Source of the DNA: Pararhodobacter oceanensis
GTDB taxonomy: Bacteria; Pseudomonadota; Alphaproteobacteria; Rhodobacterales; Rhodobacteraceae
Length of the DNA: 64,000 nucleotides
Direction: 5' to 3'
NCBI RefSeq assembly: GCF_003076755.1
Contig: NZ_QDKM01000002.1
Span: 1-64,000, forward strand
Positions 1 to 8,459 of the stretch are shown piece by piece. The notes beneath the pieces were generated by a model. It saw only the letters and a program-made list of their open reading frames with translations. It had not been told where the DNA came from and did not search any database. The translations under genes and the position numbers were made by a program. The number at the start of each line of letters is the position of its first letter. The stretch's first letter is position 1.

Positions 1-1
1 A

Positions 2-1615
2 AACCAAACCTTAGCCGAAGAACAACCATGGCCGCCAAGCGACCCGCGCGGGCCTCGCTTCGCTATGCGAAGGCTCCGCTCAGCCCGCACTACCGGCGGG
101 AGTTACACCAACTGTTGGGACACTGCTCGGTTATGGGAGGAGTTGGGTCCGCCAATCGGCCCGCGCTGCTGCCCCTATTCCGGCCAACCGATCAGTGCGG
201 CAATGATTTTTGATGGCTCGTGCGATATTGACCATGTCTTGCCCTATTCCCGCACACTGGACGATGGCTTTGCAAACCGGACGCTGTGCCTCAAGGCGTT
301 CAACCGTCAGAAAACCAACAAAACACCCTGGGAGGTTTGGGGAAACACACCACAGTGGGAAGTCATCGCCGCTAACTTGAAGAACCTGCCCCCGAACAAA
401 GCCTGGCGCTTTGCCCCCGACGCGATGGAACGCTTTGAGGGTGAAAACGATTTCACTGAACGCGCCCTGAAGGATACGCAATATCTGGCCCGCATCGCGC
501 GGACCTATCTGGACGCGCTATATGATGGTGGCGACCGGCGGCGGCACGTCTATGTAGTGCCGGGGCGCATGACCGAAATGCTGCGCCGCCATTGGGGGCT
601 CAACAGCTGCCTGCCCGACCGGGATGGCGCGGTGAAGGCAAAAAACCGCACCGACCACCGTCACCATGCGATTGATGCAGCGGTGGTTGCCGCGATTGAT
701 CACGGCCTGATTATGCGGATCAGCAAAGCCGCCGGGCGCGACGAAGAAGGTGGCAAAGGGGCCGAGGACATCGCAAGGTCCACGCCAGCCCCCTGGGACG
801 GGTTTCGCGCTGATATCAAGGCGCAGCTCGACAAGATCATCGTGTCCCACCGCGCGGATCATGGACGCATTGACCGCGACGGCCGAAAATCGGGCCGCGA
901 CAGCACCACAGGTCAGCTGCACAATGATACCGCTTACGGCATCGTTGACGATCAAACCGTAGTCAGCCGCACTCCGCTTTTGTCGCTAAAACCTGGTGAT
1001 ATCGCCCTGACAACCTCGGGCAAGAACATCCGCGACGCCCAATTGCAAAAACTGCTTTTTCTGGCGACCAAAGGTAAAGAGGGCAAGACGTTGGAAGCCG
1101 CGTTACAGGAATTCGCCGCCCAGCCTGGACCCTATCAAGGTATCCGCCATGTGCGGCTAATAGAAAGCCTGCAATCTTCTGCGCGGGTTGCAATCCCTGA
1201 TGCGGCGGGTGTTCCGTTCAAAGCCTATAAGAGCGATAGCAATTATTGCTATGAGATCTGGCGCATGCCAGATGGCAAGCCAAAGGCACAGGTGATCACC
1301 ACCTTCGAGGCGCATACCGACAGCACCCGCAGGCCCCACCCCGCCGCCAAACGCCTGTTGCGGGTGTTCAAACGCGATATGGTAATAGTCGAGCGCGATG
1401 GCGTGCCAATGGTGTGTTATGTGCAGAAACTTGACGTCGCAAACGGTCTTTATCTTGCACCCCATACCGAGGCTAATGCCGACGCCAGAAACCGCGACAA
1501 GACCGACAGCTTCCGCTTCCTGCAAATGGCGGCTGGAACCTTGATCAAAGCCAAAATCCGCCGCGTCTATGTCGATGAAATCGGGCGCCTACGCGACCCC
1601 GGGCCAGCACGCTAA
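2..1615 (+). CDS. cas9: Cas9 endonuclease, type II-C, C-terminal part (cut by window start)
   Basis: RNA-guided DNA nuclease of the CRISPR interference step. The frame is open from base 2, so the 5' half (RuvC-I, REC, RuvC-II) lies outside the window. Visible are the HNH domain, with CPYSGQPIS and the catalytic DIDH motif near base 225 followed by NRTLC, and the RuvC-III motif KNRTDHRHHAIDAAVVA near bases 640-690. A roughly 270-residue region that should hold the WED/PI domains follows. CPYSGQ, DIDH and LDD-FAN fit type II-C Cas9. It is followed 64 bases on by cas1 on the same strand. Residues encoded by about bases 26-110 are arginine-rich and do not resemble the usual helical linker before LWEELG. 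Frame 1 over the same bases looks more Cas9-like, so a pair of frameshifts or a local insertion is possible. Confidence is high for identity and low for integrity of the start. Confidence 0.93.
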   Translation, partial: NQTLAEEQPWPPSDPRGPRFAMRRLRSARTTGGSYTNCWDTARLWEELGPPIGPRCCPYSGQPISAAMIFDGSCDIDHVLPYSRTLDDGFANRTLCLKAFNRQKTNKTPWEVWGNTPQWEVIAANLKNLPPNKAWRFAPDAMERFEGENDFTERALKDTQYLARIARTYLDALYDGGDRRRHVYVVPGRMTEMLRRHWGLNSCLPDRDGAVKAKNRTDHRHHAIDAAVVAAIDHGLIMRISKAAGRDEEGGKGAEDIARSTPAPWDGFRADIKAQLDKIIVSHRADHGRIDRDGRKSGRDSTTGQLHNDTAYGIVDDQTVVSRTPLLSLKPGDIALTTSGKNIRDAQLQKLLFLATKGKEGKTLEAALQEFAAQPGPYQGIRHVRLIESLQSSARVAIPDAAGVPFKAYKSDSNYCYEIWRMPDGKPKAQVITTFEAHTDSTRRPHPAAKRLLRVFKRDMVIVERDGVPMVCYVQKLDVANGLYLAPHTEANADARNRDKTDSFRFLQMAAGTLIKAKIRRVYVDEIGRLRDPGPAR

Positions 1616-1679
1616 CCGCATAGATTCGCGCGAATCACCATACCGTGCCATCTTCCCATGGGTTTAGGAGGCTGGCACG

Positions 1680-2591
1680 GTGGATCAGGTCATCGACATA
1701 TCAACCGACGGCAGGCATCTGTCGCGGGAACGCGGCTTTCTCAAGGTGTCTGAGGACGGAGTTGAAATCGGCCGCACGCCGCTTGATCAGATCGCCGCCG
1801 TCATCGTCCACGCCCATGGCACCACCTGGTCGACGTCGCTCTTGACCGAGCTGGCCGACCGTGGTGCCCCGGTGGTCTTATGCGCCGCCAATCACGCCCC
1901 GAAATCCGTCTTGATGCCGCTGGAGGGGCATCACGCGCAAGGGGCACGGATGCGCGCGCAGCTGTCGGCCAAAGCGCCGCTGGTCAAACGCGCCTGGCAG
2001 CAGGTCATCCGCGCCAAGATCGCCATGCAAGCCGCCGCTCTGAATGCCTACGGCGAGCCGGACGCGCCGCTATTGATGATGCGCCGCAAGGTCACATCCG
2101 GCGACAGCACCAACCAGGAGGCGCAGGCCGCCCGCCACTATTGGCCCCGCATGATGGGTCAAACCTTTCGCCGCGACACCGATGCGGGCGACGAGAACGC
2201 CTTGCTGAACTATGGTTATACCGTGCTGCGCGCCGCAACCGCCCGCGCCGTCGTTGCCGCCGGATTGCAGCCGACCATTGCCCTGTTTCATACCAATCGC
2301 AGCAACGCCTTTGCCCTTGCCGATGACCTGATGGAGCCTTTCCGCCCCTTGGTTGATTGCGCCGTCCGCAGCATTGTGACCAAACGTGGCAGCGCTGTTG
2401 ATACACCCGCCAAGCAGGCTCTGGCCCGCCTGATCGCGCTTGATCTGCCTTTGGGCGATGGCACCACGCCGGTCTCGGTTGCGCTGACCAAGCTGGCGAC
2501 ATCTCTGGGGCAAAGCTTCGCGTCTGGAACGCTGACACTCGCCCTACCCTCGCCCCCCGATCCCTTGGTTCTGCGCGGGCTGGGGACATGA
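1680..2591 (+). CDS. cas1: Cas1 CRISPR integrase, type II
   Basis: Metal-dependent integrase that inserts new spacers as a Cas1-Cas2 complex. The 303-residue length is normal. The catalytic triad is recognisable: Glu in TNQEAQAARHYW (about residue 147), His in LFHTNRSNAFALADDL (about residue 204) and Asp in the following DDLMEPFRP. The start is GTG at 1680, chosen because AGGAGG at 1666-1671 sits at good spacing and the protein then begins MDQVIDI, as Cas1 proteins do. The stop overlaps the cas2 start as ATGA, indicating translational coupling. Confidence 0.96.
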   Translation: MDQVIDISTDGRHLSRERGFLKVSEDGVEIGRTPLDQIAAVIVHAHGTTWSTSLLTELADRGAPVVLCAANHAPKSVLMPLEGHHAQGARMRAQLSAKAPLVKRAWQQVIRAKIAMQAAALNAYGEPDAPLLMMRRKVTSGDSTNQEAQAARHYWPRMMGQTFRRDTDAGDENALLNYGYTVLRAATARAVVAAGLQPTIALFHTNRSNAFALADDLMEPFRPLVDCAVRSIVTKRGSAVDTPAKQALARLIALDLPLGDGTTPVSVALTKLATSLGQSFASGTLTLALPSPPDPLVLRGLGT

Positions 2592-2932
2592 CCGCCACGC
2601 CACACCATCTGTCTGGATATCGCCTTATGTGGATATTATTGATGTTTGACCTGCCGACCGACACCAAACAGCAGCGCAAGGACGCGACGGATTTCCGCAA
2701 TTTTTTGCTGGACGAGGGGTTCGAGCGCAGCCAGTTTTCCGTTTATGCGCGTTTCGTAAACGGCAAAGAGGCCTTCGCGACCCGCGTTAACCGCATCGAG
2801 CGTCATCTGCCCGAGTCCGGCGATATCCAGATCCTGAACTTCACCGATCGCCAATATCGTGATATTGTGCATTTCTCGGACCAGGGCCGCAAGACGCCTC
2901 GGGAAAATCCGCAACAGCTGGTGATGTTTTGA
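2588..2932 (+). CDS. cas2: Cas2 CRISPR adaptation protein
   Basis: Structural partner of Cas1 in spacer acquisition. It has 114 residues with the ferredoxin-like Cas2 signature: beta-1 LMWILLMFDLPTDT containing the conserved Asp, then FRNFLLDEGFERSQFSVYARF. The ATG overlaps the cas1 stop by four bases. The longer start gives about twelve extra N-terminal residues; ATG at 2627 (MWILLMFD) is an alternative. The CRISPR array begins 73 bases downstream, so no cas4 or csn2 is present, which fits subtype II-C. Confidence 0.95.
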   Translation: MTATPHHLSGYRLMWILLMFDLPTDTKQQRKDATDFRNFLLDEGFERSQFSVYARFVNGKEAFATRVNRIERHLPESGDIQILNFTDRQYRDIVHFSDQGRKTPRENPQQLVMF

Positions 2933-3005
2933 TGCGATTCGTCTGGAAACACCATAGTGGATCTCTGACTAAATCCATTTATATCAAAAGCTTAGTTAGA
3001 GATCG
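2933..3005 (+). promoter_or_regulatory. CRISPR leader-side flank
   Basis: This 73-bp segment between the cas2 stop and the first perfect repeat is AT-rich (for example TCCATTTATATCAAAAGC) compared with its surroundings. The degenerate repeat is at the opposite end of the array, so this cas2-proximal end is expected to be where new spacers enter. No function beyond position is directly visible. Confidence 0.5.
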
Positions 3006-3700
3006 ACTATAGCTGTTCAAAATTCGCGGTCCAGCCGCAACGCCGAACGGTAGCTTGTCCTTCGGGTAGATACTATAGCTGTTCAAAATTCGCGGTCCAG
3101 CCGCAACGCAGCAAGGCAGCGCTCGATGAAGCGCGCAACTATAGCTGTTCAAAATTCGCGGTCCAGCCGCAACCTTGGCGGAGTTCGGACTGACGCCTGC
3201 GGCACTATAGCTGTTCAAAATTCGCGGTCCAGCCGCAACCGCCACCACGCACACCGACGACAAGCAACAACTATAGCTGTTCAAAATTCGCGGTCCAGCC
3301 GCAACGTAGTAGATCAGCGCTGAACGATACGCGGACTATAGCTGTTCAAAATTCGCGGTCCAGCCGCAACCTCGCAATACTGCGCCCGCAGCCGGAAGTT
3401 ACTATAGCTGTTCAAAATTCGCGGTCCAGCCGCAACCCGATGTTGTTTGCCCACGCGGCTGCGGCGACTATAGCTGTTCAAAATTCGCGGTCCAGCCGCA
3501 ACCAGCGCCGAACAAGGGGGATGAGTGATGGCACTATAGCTGTTCAAAATTCGCGGTCCAGCCGCAACCTGACCGTGCTTGCATCGGGCATGGGGACCAC
3601 TATAGCTGTTCAAAATTCGCGGTCCAGCCGCAACTGGTTCGCATGGCTGGACCGGCTGATGACAACTATAGCTGTTCAAAACTCGCGGTCCAGATTGGTC
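3006..3700 (-). CRISPR. CRISPR array, 10 intact repeats plus 1 degenerate, 10 spacers
   Basis: The repeats are 36 nt and, on the plus strand, begin ACTATAGCTGTTCAAAATTC and end GGTCCAGCCGCAAC. They start at 3006, 3072, 3138, 3204, 3270, 3335, 3401, 3467, 3533 and 3599. The ten intact copies are identical. Spacers are 30 nt, except the fifth, which is 29 nt. The eleventh copy at 3665 matches for 29 bases with one substitution, then its last seven bases diverge. Read on the minus strand the repeat starts GTTGCGGC, the usual type II crRNA polarity, and ends CTATAGT, so transcription is inferred to be on the minus strand, towards cas2. Confidence 0.97.
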
Positions 3701-3750
3701 GCATCCTGAGCTCTTGCAACGCCCACACGATCCGTCGCAAGGGGCGTTGG
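3665..3750 (+). ncRNA. Possible tracrRNA (anti-repeat plus hairpin), tentative
   Basis: On the plus strand, 3665-3693 is complementary to 29 of the 36 crRNA repeat bases, with one mismatch. After a five-base gap, TCGCATC at 3699-3705 can pair with the first seven repeat bases (GUUGCGG) with one U-U mismatch. This gives the upper stem, bulge and lower stem of a type II guide duplex. A perfect 8-bp stem follows (CAACGCCC 3717-3724 with GGGCGTTG 3742-3749), then a T-rich stretch. No clear promoter was found, and the same bases can be read simply as a degenerate terminal repeat. The call is inference. Confidence 0.35.
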
Positions 3751-4204
3751 GGGTATTATTGGGGGTATTTCTCTATACTGTGGAATTTTTATCTAATATT
3801 AATATAGCGTTAATTCACCAAGTAGACTCCCTTCAGCGCACCAGTTTTCTGTCCAGAAATGCCGAGATGGTCTTGGGAAGCCCCTGTTTTTCAAGGGGTT
3901 TGCGGTTTGGGCTGGTCTATTTGGACTAAGCGCGGCTGATGGAGCGTGCTTGTTCTGGCGGCAATATGTATCGGCGGGTTTGGGAGTGGTGCGGAGGCCG
4001 GTAAGCCAAATCCAGATTCGATAGCTGAAGCGGAAAGAGGAGCCTTGCAGGGTTTCAGCCTTGGCGGGTTCTGTGCCACTGCCACGCCTTCTGACGCGCG
4101 CGCGATCTGCGTCCCTTGCTAGGGAGTGTCGCGGGGGGCGTAGGTCAGCACCATTGTCACCGCCACACCGACCTCCACCCGTGAGGCGCTTGCGGCAATC
4201 TCCG
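3751..4204. other. Intergenic region between CRISPR array and iclR
   Basis: No convincing gene. Bases 3770-3830 are strikingly AT-rich (ATTTTTATCTAATATTAATA) for this GC-rich chromosome, suggesting recent insertion or deletion next to the CRISPR locus. The rest returns to normal composition; short open frames on both strands have no recognisable family features. Confidence 0.5.
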
Positions 4205-4984
4205 CTAGAGCACCGCACCGATGTCTTCGGCGGCGCGTTGCAGCAGGCCGAAGACGCGGTCTTTGAGTTCCTGTTCCTCGTATTGCCCCGAGGGAAAGAC
4301 AATCGACACCGCGCCCAGAACCTGCCGCTCGCCGCCGAACACCGGCAGCGCCAGCGAACTGACCCCCTCGACATATTCCGAGGCGCTCAGCGAGTAGCCA
4401 CAGCGCCGGATGGTGTCGAGCGCGGCGGCGAGTTCCTTGCGGCCAACCAGCGTGTTGGCGGTATGCGCGGACAGGCTGAGACTGTCGAGAATCGCCTCGC
4501 GGTCCTCGGGCTCCAGAAAGGCCAGAATGGCGCGGCCGACAGCGGTCGGGGCGGCGGGCACGCGGCTGCCGACGGTGACCATATTCAGCGAAAACCGGTT
4601 CGGCACGAAGGCATGGGCGACATAGACCGCCTCGTCGCCGTCCGGCATCGCCAGCGAGACCGACTCGCCGATCTCATGCGAGACGCGGCGCAGCACCGGC
4701 TGCACAACCTGCGGAATGCTGCGGGTTTCCAGAAAGCCGCGGCTCAAGCGCAGCACCCGCGGCGTCAACTGGTAGCGCCCGCGATCATGGCTGACAAAGC
4801 CGAGCTGCTCGAGAGTGCGGATCAGGCGCCGGATCGCCGCGCGGTTCAGCTGCAGTTTTGTGGCGATCTCGGAGATCGTCAACTCACGGTTGCTGCCGTC
4901 AAAGGCGGTGATCACCGACAGGCCCTTGGCAAAGGTGGACGAGACCTCTTTATCGTCCTGATCCAGCCGTTGATACAATATCAT
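4205..4984 (-). CDS. IclR-family transcriptional regulator (PcaR/PobR-like)
   Basis: Regulator of a catabolic operon, 259 residues, the normal IclR length. The N-terminal winged helix-turn-helix covers about residues 20-75 (LTISEIATKLQLNRAAIRRL). The C-terminal effector-binding domain includes ESVSLAMPDGDEAVYVAH and GRAILAF. The ATG at 4984 gives MILYQRLD; a longer open frame upstream overlaps the hyuAB end and is not needed. It lies 106 bp downstream of the fused hydantoinase gene on the same strand, so it is probably its local regulator. The effector is unknown. Confidence 0.93.
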   Translation of the reverse strand: MILYQRLDQDDKEVSSTFAKGLSVITAFDGSNRELTISEIATKLQLNRAAIRRLIRTLEQLGFVSHDRGRYQLTPRVLRLSRGFLETRSIPQVVQPVLRRVSHEIGESVSLAMPDGDEAVYVAHAFVPNRFSLNMVTVGSRVPAAPTAVGRAILAFLEPEDREAILDSLSLSAHTANTLVGRKELAAALDTIRRCGYSLSASEYVEGVSSLALPVFGGERQVLGAVSIVFPSGQYEEQELKDRVFGLLQRAAEDIGAVL

Positions 4985-5090
4985 ACCGGTGCCCGTTCGC
5001 TGCGCGGCGATGGCGCCTGATGGCAAGTGAACAGAGCCAAAGCGTCCGCCGCGCGGCTCCGGAATTGGTCCGGCATACCGACACCCCCAG

Positions 5091-8000
5091 TCATGAAAAA
5101 TCAGGCGACAAAGAACCGTATCCTGCGCCACCACAGCTTTCAACAACCAGTTGATCGCCCTGATTGAGCACCGGCGCCGAGCGGCTTCCCAGCTCTTGGA
5201 TATCGCCGTTTTGTCGCAGGACACGCGCCGCGGCCGGTTGCGGCGCACCGCCGCCCAGCAGCCCCTTGGGCACATGCCGGAACCGGTCACCGCGCAGCGA
5301 CACATGGATACCGTCCTGCAAGGCGAGATAGCGCCGCGCGATGCCGTCGCCGCCGCGCCAGCGCCCGCTGCCGCCCGATCCCGCGCGTACACGGGCTGAC
5401 AGCAGCCGCACGGGGATCTGGGTTTCCAGCGCTTCGGCGGGCATATTCATCGCATTGCCGACATCGGTCGAGATCCCCGAGGCGCCATGCTGCGCGGGGC
5501 CGCCACCGGCGCCGCCCGCGATGATCTCGGTGGCGATGAACCGCGTGCCATCGCCCCGCGCCCCCGAGAAGGCGAGGACAAAGGACATCCCCGAATTTGC
5601 CGCCGGCATGATCTCGGGCCGCGCCGAGGCCAGCCCCTGCAACAGCGCCGATGTGGTGCTGCGCACGATGCCCATACGGGCGTTCACCGCCGCCGGTGGC
5701 GACGCATTGATCGCGCTGCCCTCGGGCAACACCAGATCAATGCAGCGGACCACGCCGCCGTTGCGAAACACCTTGTCCTCCATCGCGCTGAGCAAAGCGT
5801 AGAAGGCCGCCGCGAAAGGGCCGGAGCGCACGCAGTTGATCGGCGCCGCCACCTGCGCGCTGGTGCCGGTGAAATCGGCGCGAAACTGACCCTCCGTGCA
5901 GGTGAGGCGCAATTTGATCTTCACCTCGGGCAGTCCCGGCGCGGGGTCGAGCTGCTCGGCGGCCTGATGCGGGCCCGGTGCCATAAGTGCAATCGCCCGC
6001 CGCGCCACCTCTTCGCCGCGCTGCAAACAGGTCAAAGCGCCAGCGACATAGGTCTCATTCCCGACTTCCGCGACCAGCCGCGCCAATAACCTGCTGGCGG
6101 TGATCGCCGCGCCGATCTGCGACGAGATATCCCCCAGCACCGTATCCGCGGCGCGGGAGTTGCGGGTGATCAGATCCTCGACCAGCGGGTCGATATGGTC
6201 GCCTTGCCCCATGCGCAGCGGGCCAAGCCGCAGCCCTTCTTGAAAGATATCAATAGCATCCGGCGGCACCGAGCCTGCGCGCATACCGCCGACATCCTGA
6301 TGATGCAGGATGCTGGCCGCCAGCGCGATAACCCGGTCACCGACAAAGACCGGCCGGATAACCGTGAGGTCGGGCAGATGCGTGCCGCCCTCGAACGGGT
6401 CATTCATCAGATAAAGTTCGCCCTCGCGCATCGTCTCGAGGGGGAATTTGGCGAGCACCGCGCGGGCGGATCCATCGAGCGCGCCGAGCAGCAGCGGGAT
6501 CGCATCCGAAAGCGCCAAGAGCTCGCCTTCGGGCGTCAGGAGCGCGGCGGCGGCGTCATTGCCCTCGCGTACCACCGGCGACACCGCGGTGCGAAACAGC
6601 ATAGTCTGCATGCTCTGGGCGATGGCGTTGAGCCGCATTTGCAGGGTCTCGGGCCGCAGCGCCGACCCGCGCGTATTGCTGCGGGTCAAGGATACCATCC
6701 CCGCCGCATCGTGGCGCTGCCATCCCGCGGGGGGCTGCACTTCCGCGACCGTCTCGCCCGCCAGCACCGGAGGGGGCGCGTCGCTCAGGCTGGCGATAGA
6801 GAGGTTAAAGACAAACCCCGCCTCGCGCGATGCCCTGCCGAAACGCGCCGTGTGATCCTTGGCAAATGCCGCGCGCAGGTCATCCACGCCGGGCGTCTGC
6901 ACCTCAAGGTTCAGCGTCACCGGATGCATAAAGCCGTTCGGCGCCAAAGTGACCCGAAGCCTGCCCTGCGCCGTATCGGCTTGGCTCTGGCGCAGGCGCT
7001 CGACAATCCCGCCCAACTCCGCGTCGGTCAGCTTCGCCAGCGCGCGATTGACCGGCGCCGAGGCCTCACGCAGATGCCGCGCCAGCAACAGCCCGACAGC
7101 GCCGGACATCGCCCCAAGCCCGCCGATAAACACCCGCTCACTGCCCAGCCGTTCGGCCAGAAGACAGGCCAATGTGCCGCCCAACCCGCCACCGACGATC
7201 AGTGGCACCGCCGCGGGGTCGATGTTGCGGTCCACCGCATAGCGGATCAGGCGGGCGACGATCAGGTCCAGCGCCGCATCACGGATCGCCAAGGCCAGCG
7301 CCTCGGGGTCACGCGACGCTTGCTCGGCCAATCGGGTGATACGCGAGCGGGCATCGCGCGCCAGCGTATCGGGCACTGCTCCGAGGCAGATCAGCGCATC
7401 GGTCAGGCTCGGCGCGTCTGGTGCGGGGGCGGTGGCAAGGCGCAGCCCCGCGGCGTCCTCCCATCTGGAGCCGCCACCCAGCGCGACGCTCTGGATATCG
7501 GCCATTTCAATGCGCGTCGGCACGTCGGACACGACGCTGTAATGGGTGAGCGCGGGCGCGCCATCCGCGATCAGCGCGATATCGGTGCTGGTCGATCCGA
7601 TATCCAGCGCCAGCGCCTGTGGCACCTTCGCCTGCCTTGCCACTGCGCCGGCAAATAGCGCCGAGGCGGCGGGGCCGCTGACCAATTGGCGGCTGGCCAA
7701 GGTCGCCGCCTCCGCGCCGCTGACCAGATGCCCGCGCGATTCGGCATAAGACAGGCGTCCGACAAACCCCAGTTGGTTAAGAACCGCCCCGATATCGGCG
7801 AGATTGGCACGATGCGCCGGATGCAAGGCCGCCTCGAGACAGGCGGAGACCGTGCGCTCGTATTCGCGGGCGCTGCCATCGACCTGATGAGACAGGATCA
7901 CCGGAATATCGGGGGCGACCTCGGCCAATATCTTGGCGCAAAGCAACTCATGCGCGGGGTTGAGATGGGCGAACAACAGACAGACCGCGATCGCCTCGAC

Positions 8001-8459
8001 GCCTTGATCGCGCAGCGCGGCACCGGCCTCGCGCAGCATATCCTGCGCCAGCGGGGTCAGCTCCGCGCCCGATGGGCTCAGGCGCCCGCCGACCTCATGG
8101 ATCGCTGCGGGCGCGACCAGAAATGTGGGCGAGGGCGAGCGCGCCACCGGTTGATAGAGGTCGGCACGGTTCTGGCGCGCCAGCGGCAGCGTATCGGCAA
8201 ACCCCTCGGTGGTGATCAGCCCGACCCGCGCCAGATCCCGACCCAGCAGCATATTGATTGCGCCGGTCGAGCCGATGCGGATCTCGTCCAGCGCGGCGGG
8301 ATCCATGGCCCGGTCTTGCGCCATCTGCGTGATTGCCGCGCCGATCTCCTCCGCCGCCGAACCCGCGCCTTTGGGCATTTTGGCGGTGATGATCCCGCCG
8401 CCGCGCGCAAGCGCCAGATCCACGGTTGCGGCGCCGATATCAATGCCCAGTATGCTCAA
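5091..8459 (-). CDS. Fused HyuA-HyuB hydantoinase/5-oxoprolinase
   Basis: ATP-dependent amidohydrolase of the hydantoinase/oxoprolinase family, which opens cyclic amides such as 5-oxoproline, N-methylhydantoin or hydantoins. It has 1122 residues. The HyuA-like half (about 1-590) starts MSILGIDIGAATVDLALA and contains ALALDIGSTSTDIALI and VGGGLGG, the actin-like ATPase elements. The HyuB-like half (about 595-1122) starts near RPETLQMRLNAIAQSMQ and has LYLMNDPFEGGTHLPDLT and GGAGGG motifs. The single-chain arrangement resembles OPLAH-type enzymes, although the A half is shorter than usual. The start overlaps the upstream gene as ATGA. The creatininase-like and deaminase-like neighbours suggest a cyclic urea or amide substrate. 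Confidence 0.92.
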   Translation of the reverse strand: MSILGIDIGAATVDLALARGGGIITAKMPKGAGSAAEEIGAAITQMAQDRAMDPAALDEIRIGSTGAINMLLGRDLARVGLITTEGFADTLPLARQNRADLYQPVARSPSPTFLVAPAAIHEVGGRLSPSGAELTPLAQDMLREAGAALRDQGVEAIAVCLLFAHLNPAHELLCAKILAEVAPDIPVILSHQVDGSAREYERTVSACLEAALHPAHRANLADIGAVLNQLGFVGRLSYAESRGHLVSGAEAATLASRQLVSGPAASALFAGAVARQAKVPQALALDIGSTSTDIALIADGAPALTHYSVVSDVPTRIEMADIQSVALGGGSRWEDAAGLRLATAPAPDAPSLTDALICLGAVPDTLARDARSRITRLAEQASRDPEALALAIRDAALDLIVARLIRYAVDRNIDPAAVPLIVGGGLGGTLACLLAERLGSERVFIGGLGAMSGAVGLLLARHLREASAPVNRALAKLTDAELGGIVERLRQSQADTAQGRLRVTLAPNGFMHPVTLNLEVQTPGVDDLRAAFAKDHTARFGRASREAGFVFNLSIASLSDAPPPVLAGETVAEVQPPAGWQRHDAAGMVSLTRSNTRGSALRPETLQMRLNAIAQSMQTMLFRTAVSPVVREGNDAAAALLTPEGELLALSDAIPLLLGALDGSARAVLAKFPLETMREGELYLMNDPFEGGTHLPDLTVIRPVFVGDRVIALAASILHHQDVGGMRAGSVPPDAIDIFQEGLRLGPLRMGQGDHIDPLVEDLITRNSRAADTVLGDISSQIGAAITASRLLARLVAEVGNETYVAGALTCLQRGEEVARRAIALMAPGPHQAAEQLDPAPGLPEVKIKLRLTCTEGQFRADFTGTSAQVAAPINCVRSGPFAAAFYALLSAMEDKVFRNGGVVRCIDLVLPEGSAINASPPAAVNARMGIVRSTTSALLQGLASARPEIMPAANSGMSFVLAFSGARGDGTRFIATEIIAGGAGGGPAQHGASGISTDVGNAMNMPAEALETQIPVRLLSARVRAGSGGSGRWRGGDGIARRYLALQDGIHVSLRGDRFRHVPKGLLGGGAPQPAAARVLRQNGDIQELGSRSAPVLNQGDQLVVESCGGAGYGSLSPDFS

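Noticed and set aside
3126-3709. Open frames across the CRISPR array
   Set aside because: The translated peptides are merely the repeat translated again and again; they are not genes.
3832-3850. GACTCCCTTCAGCGCACCA looks like the 3' end of a tRNA, a possible att site
   Set aside because: The spacing between the T-loop-like part and the CCA end is one base short of a real tRNA, no tRNA body is present, and no partner repeat was found.
3714-3929. Open frame of 71 codons after the CRISPR array
   Set aside because: It runs over the hairpin and AT-rich scar, has no ribosome site and no family features.
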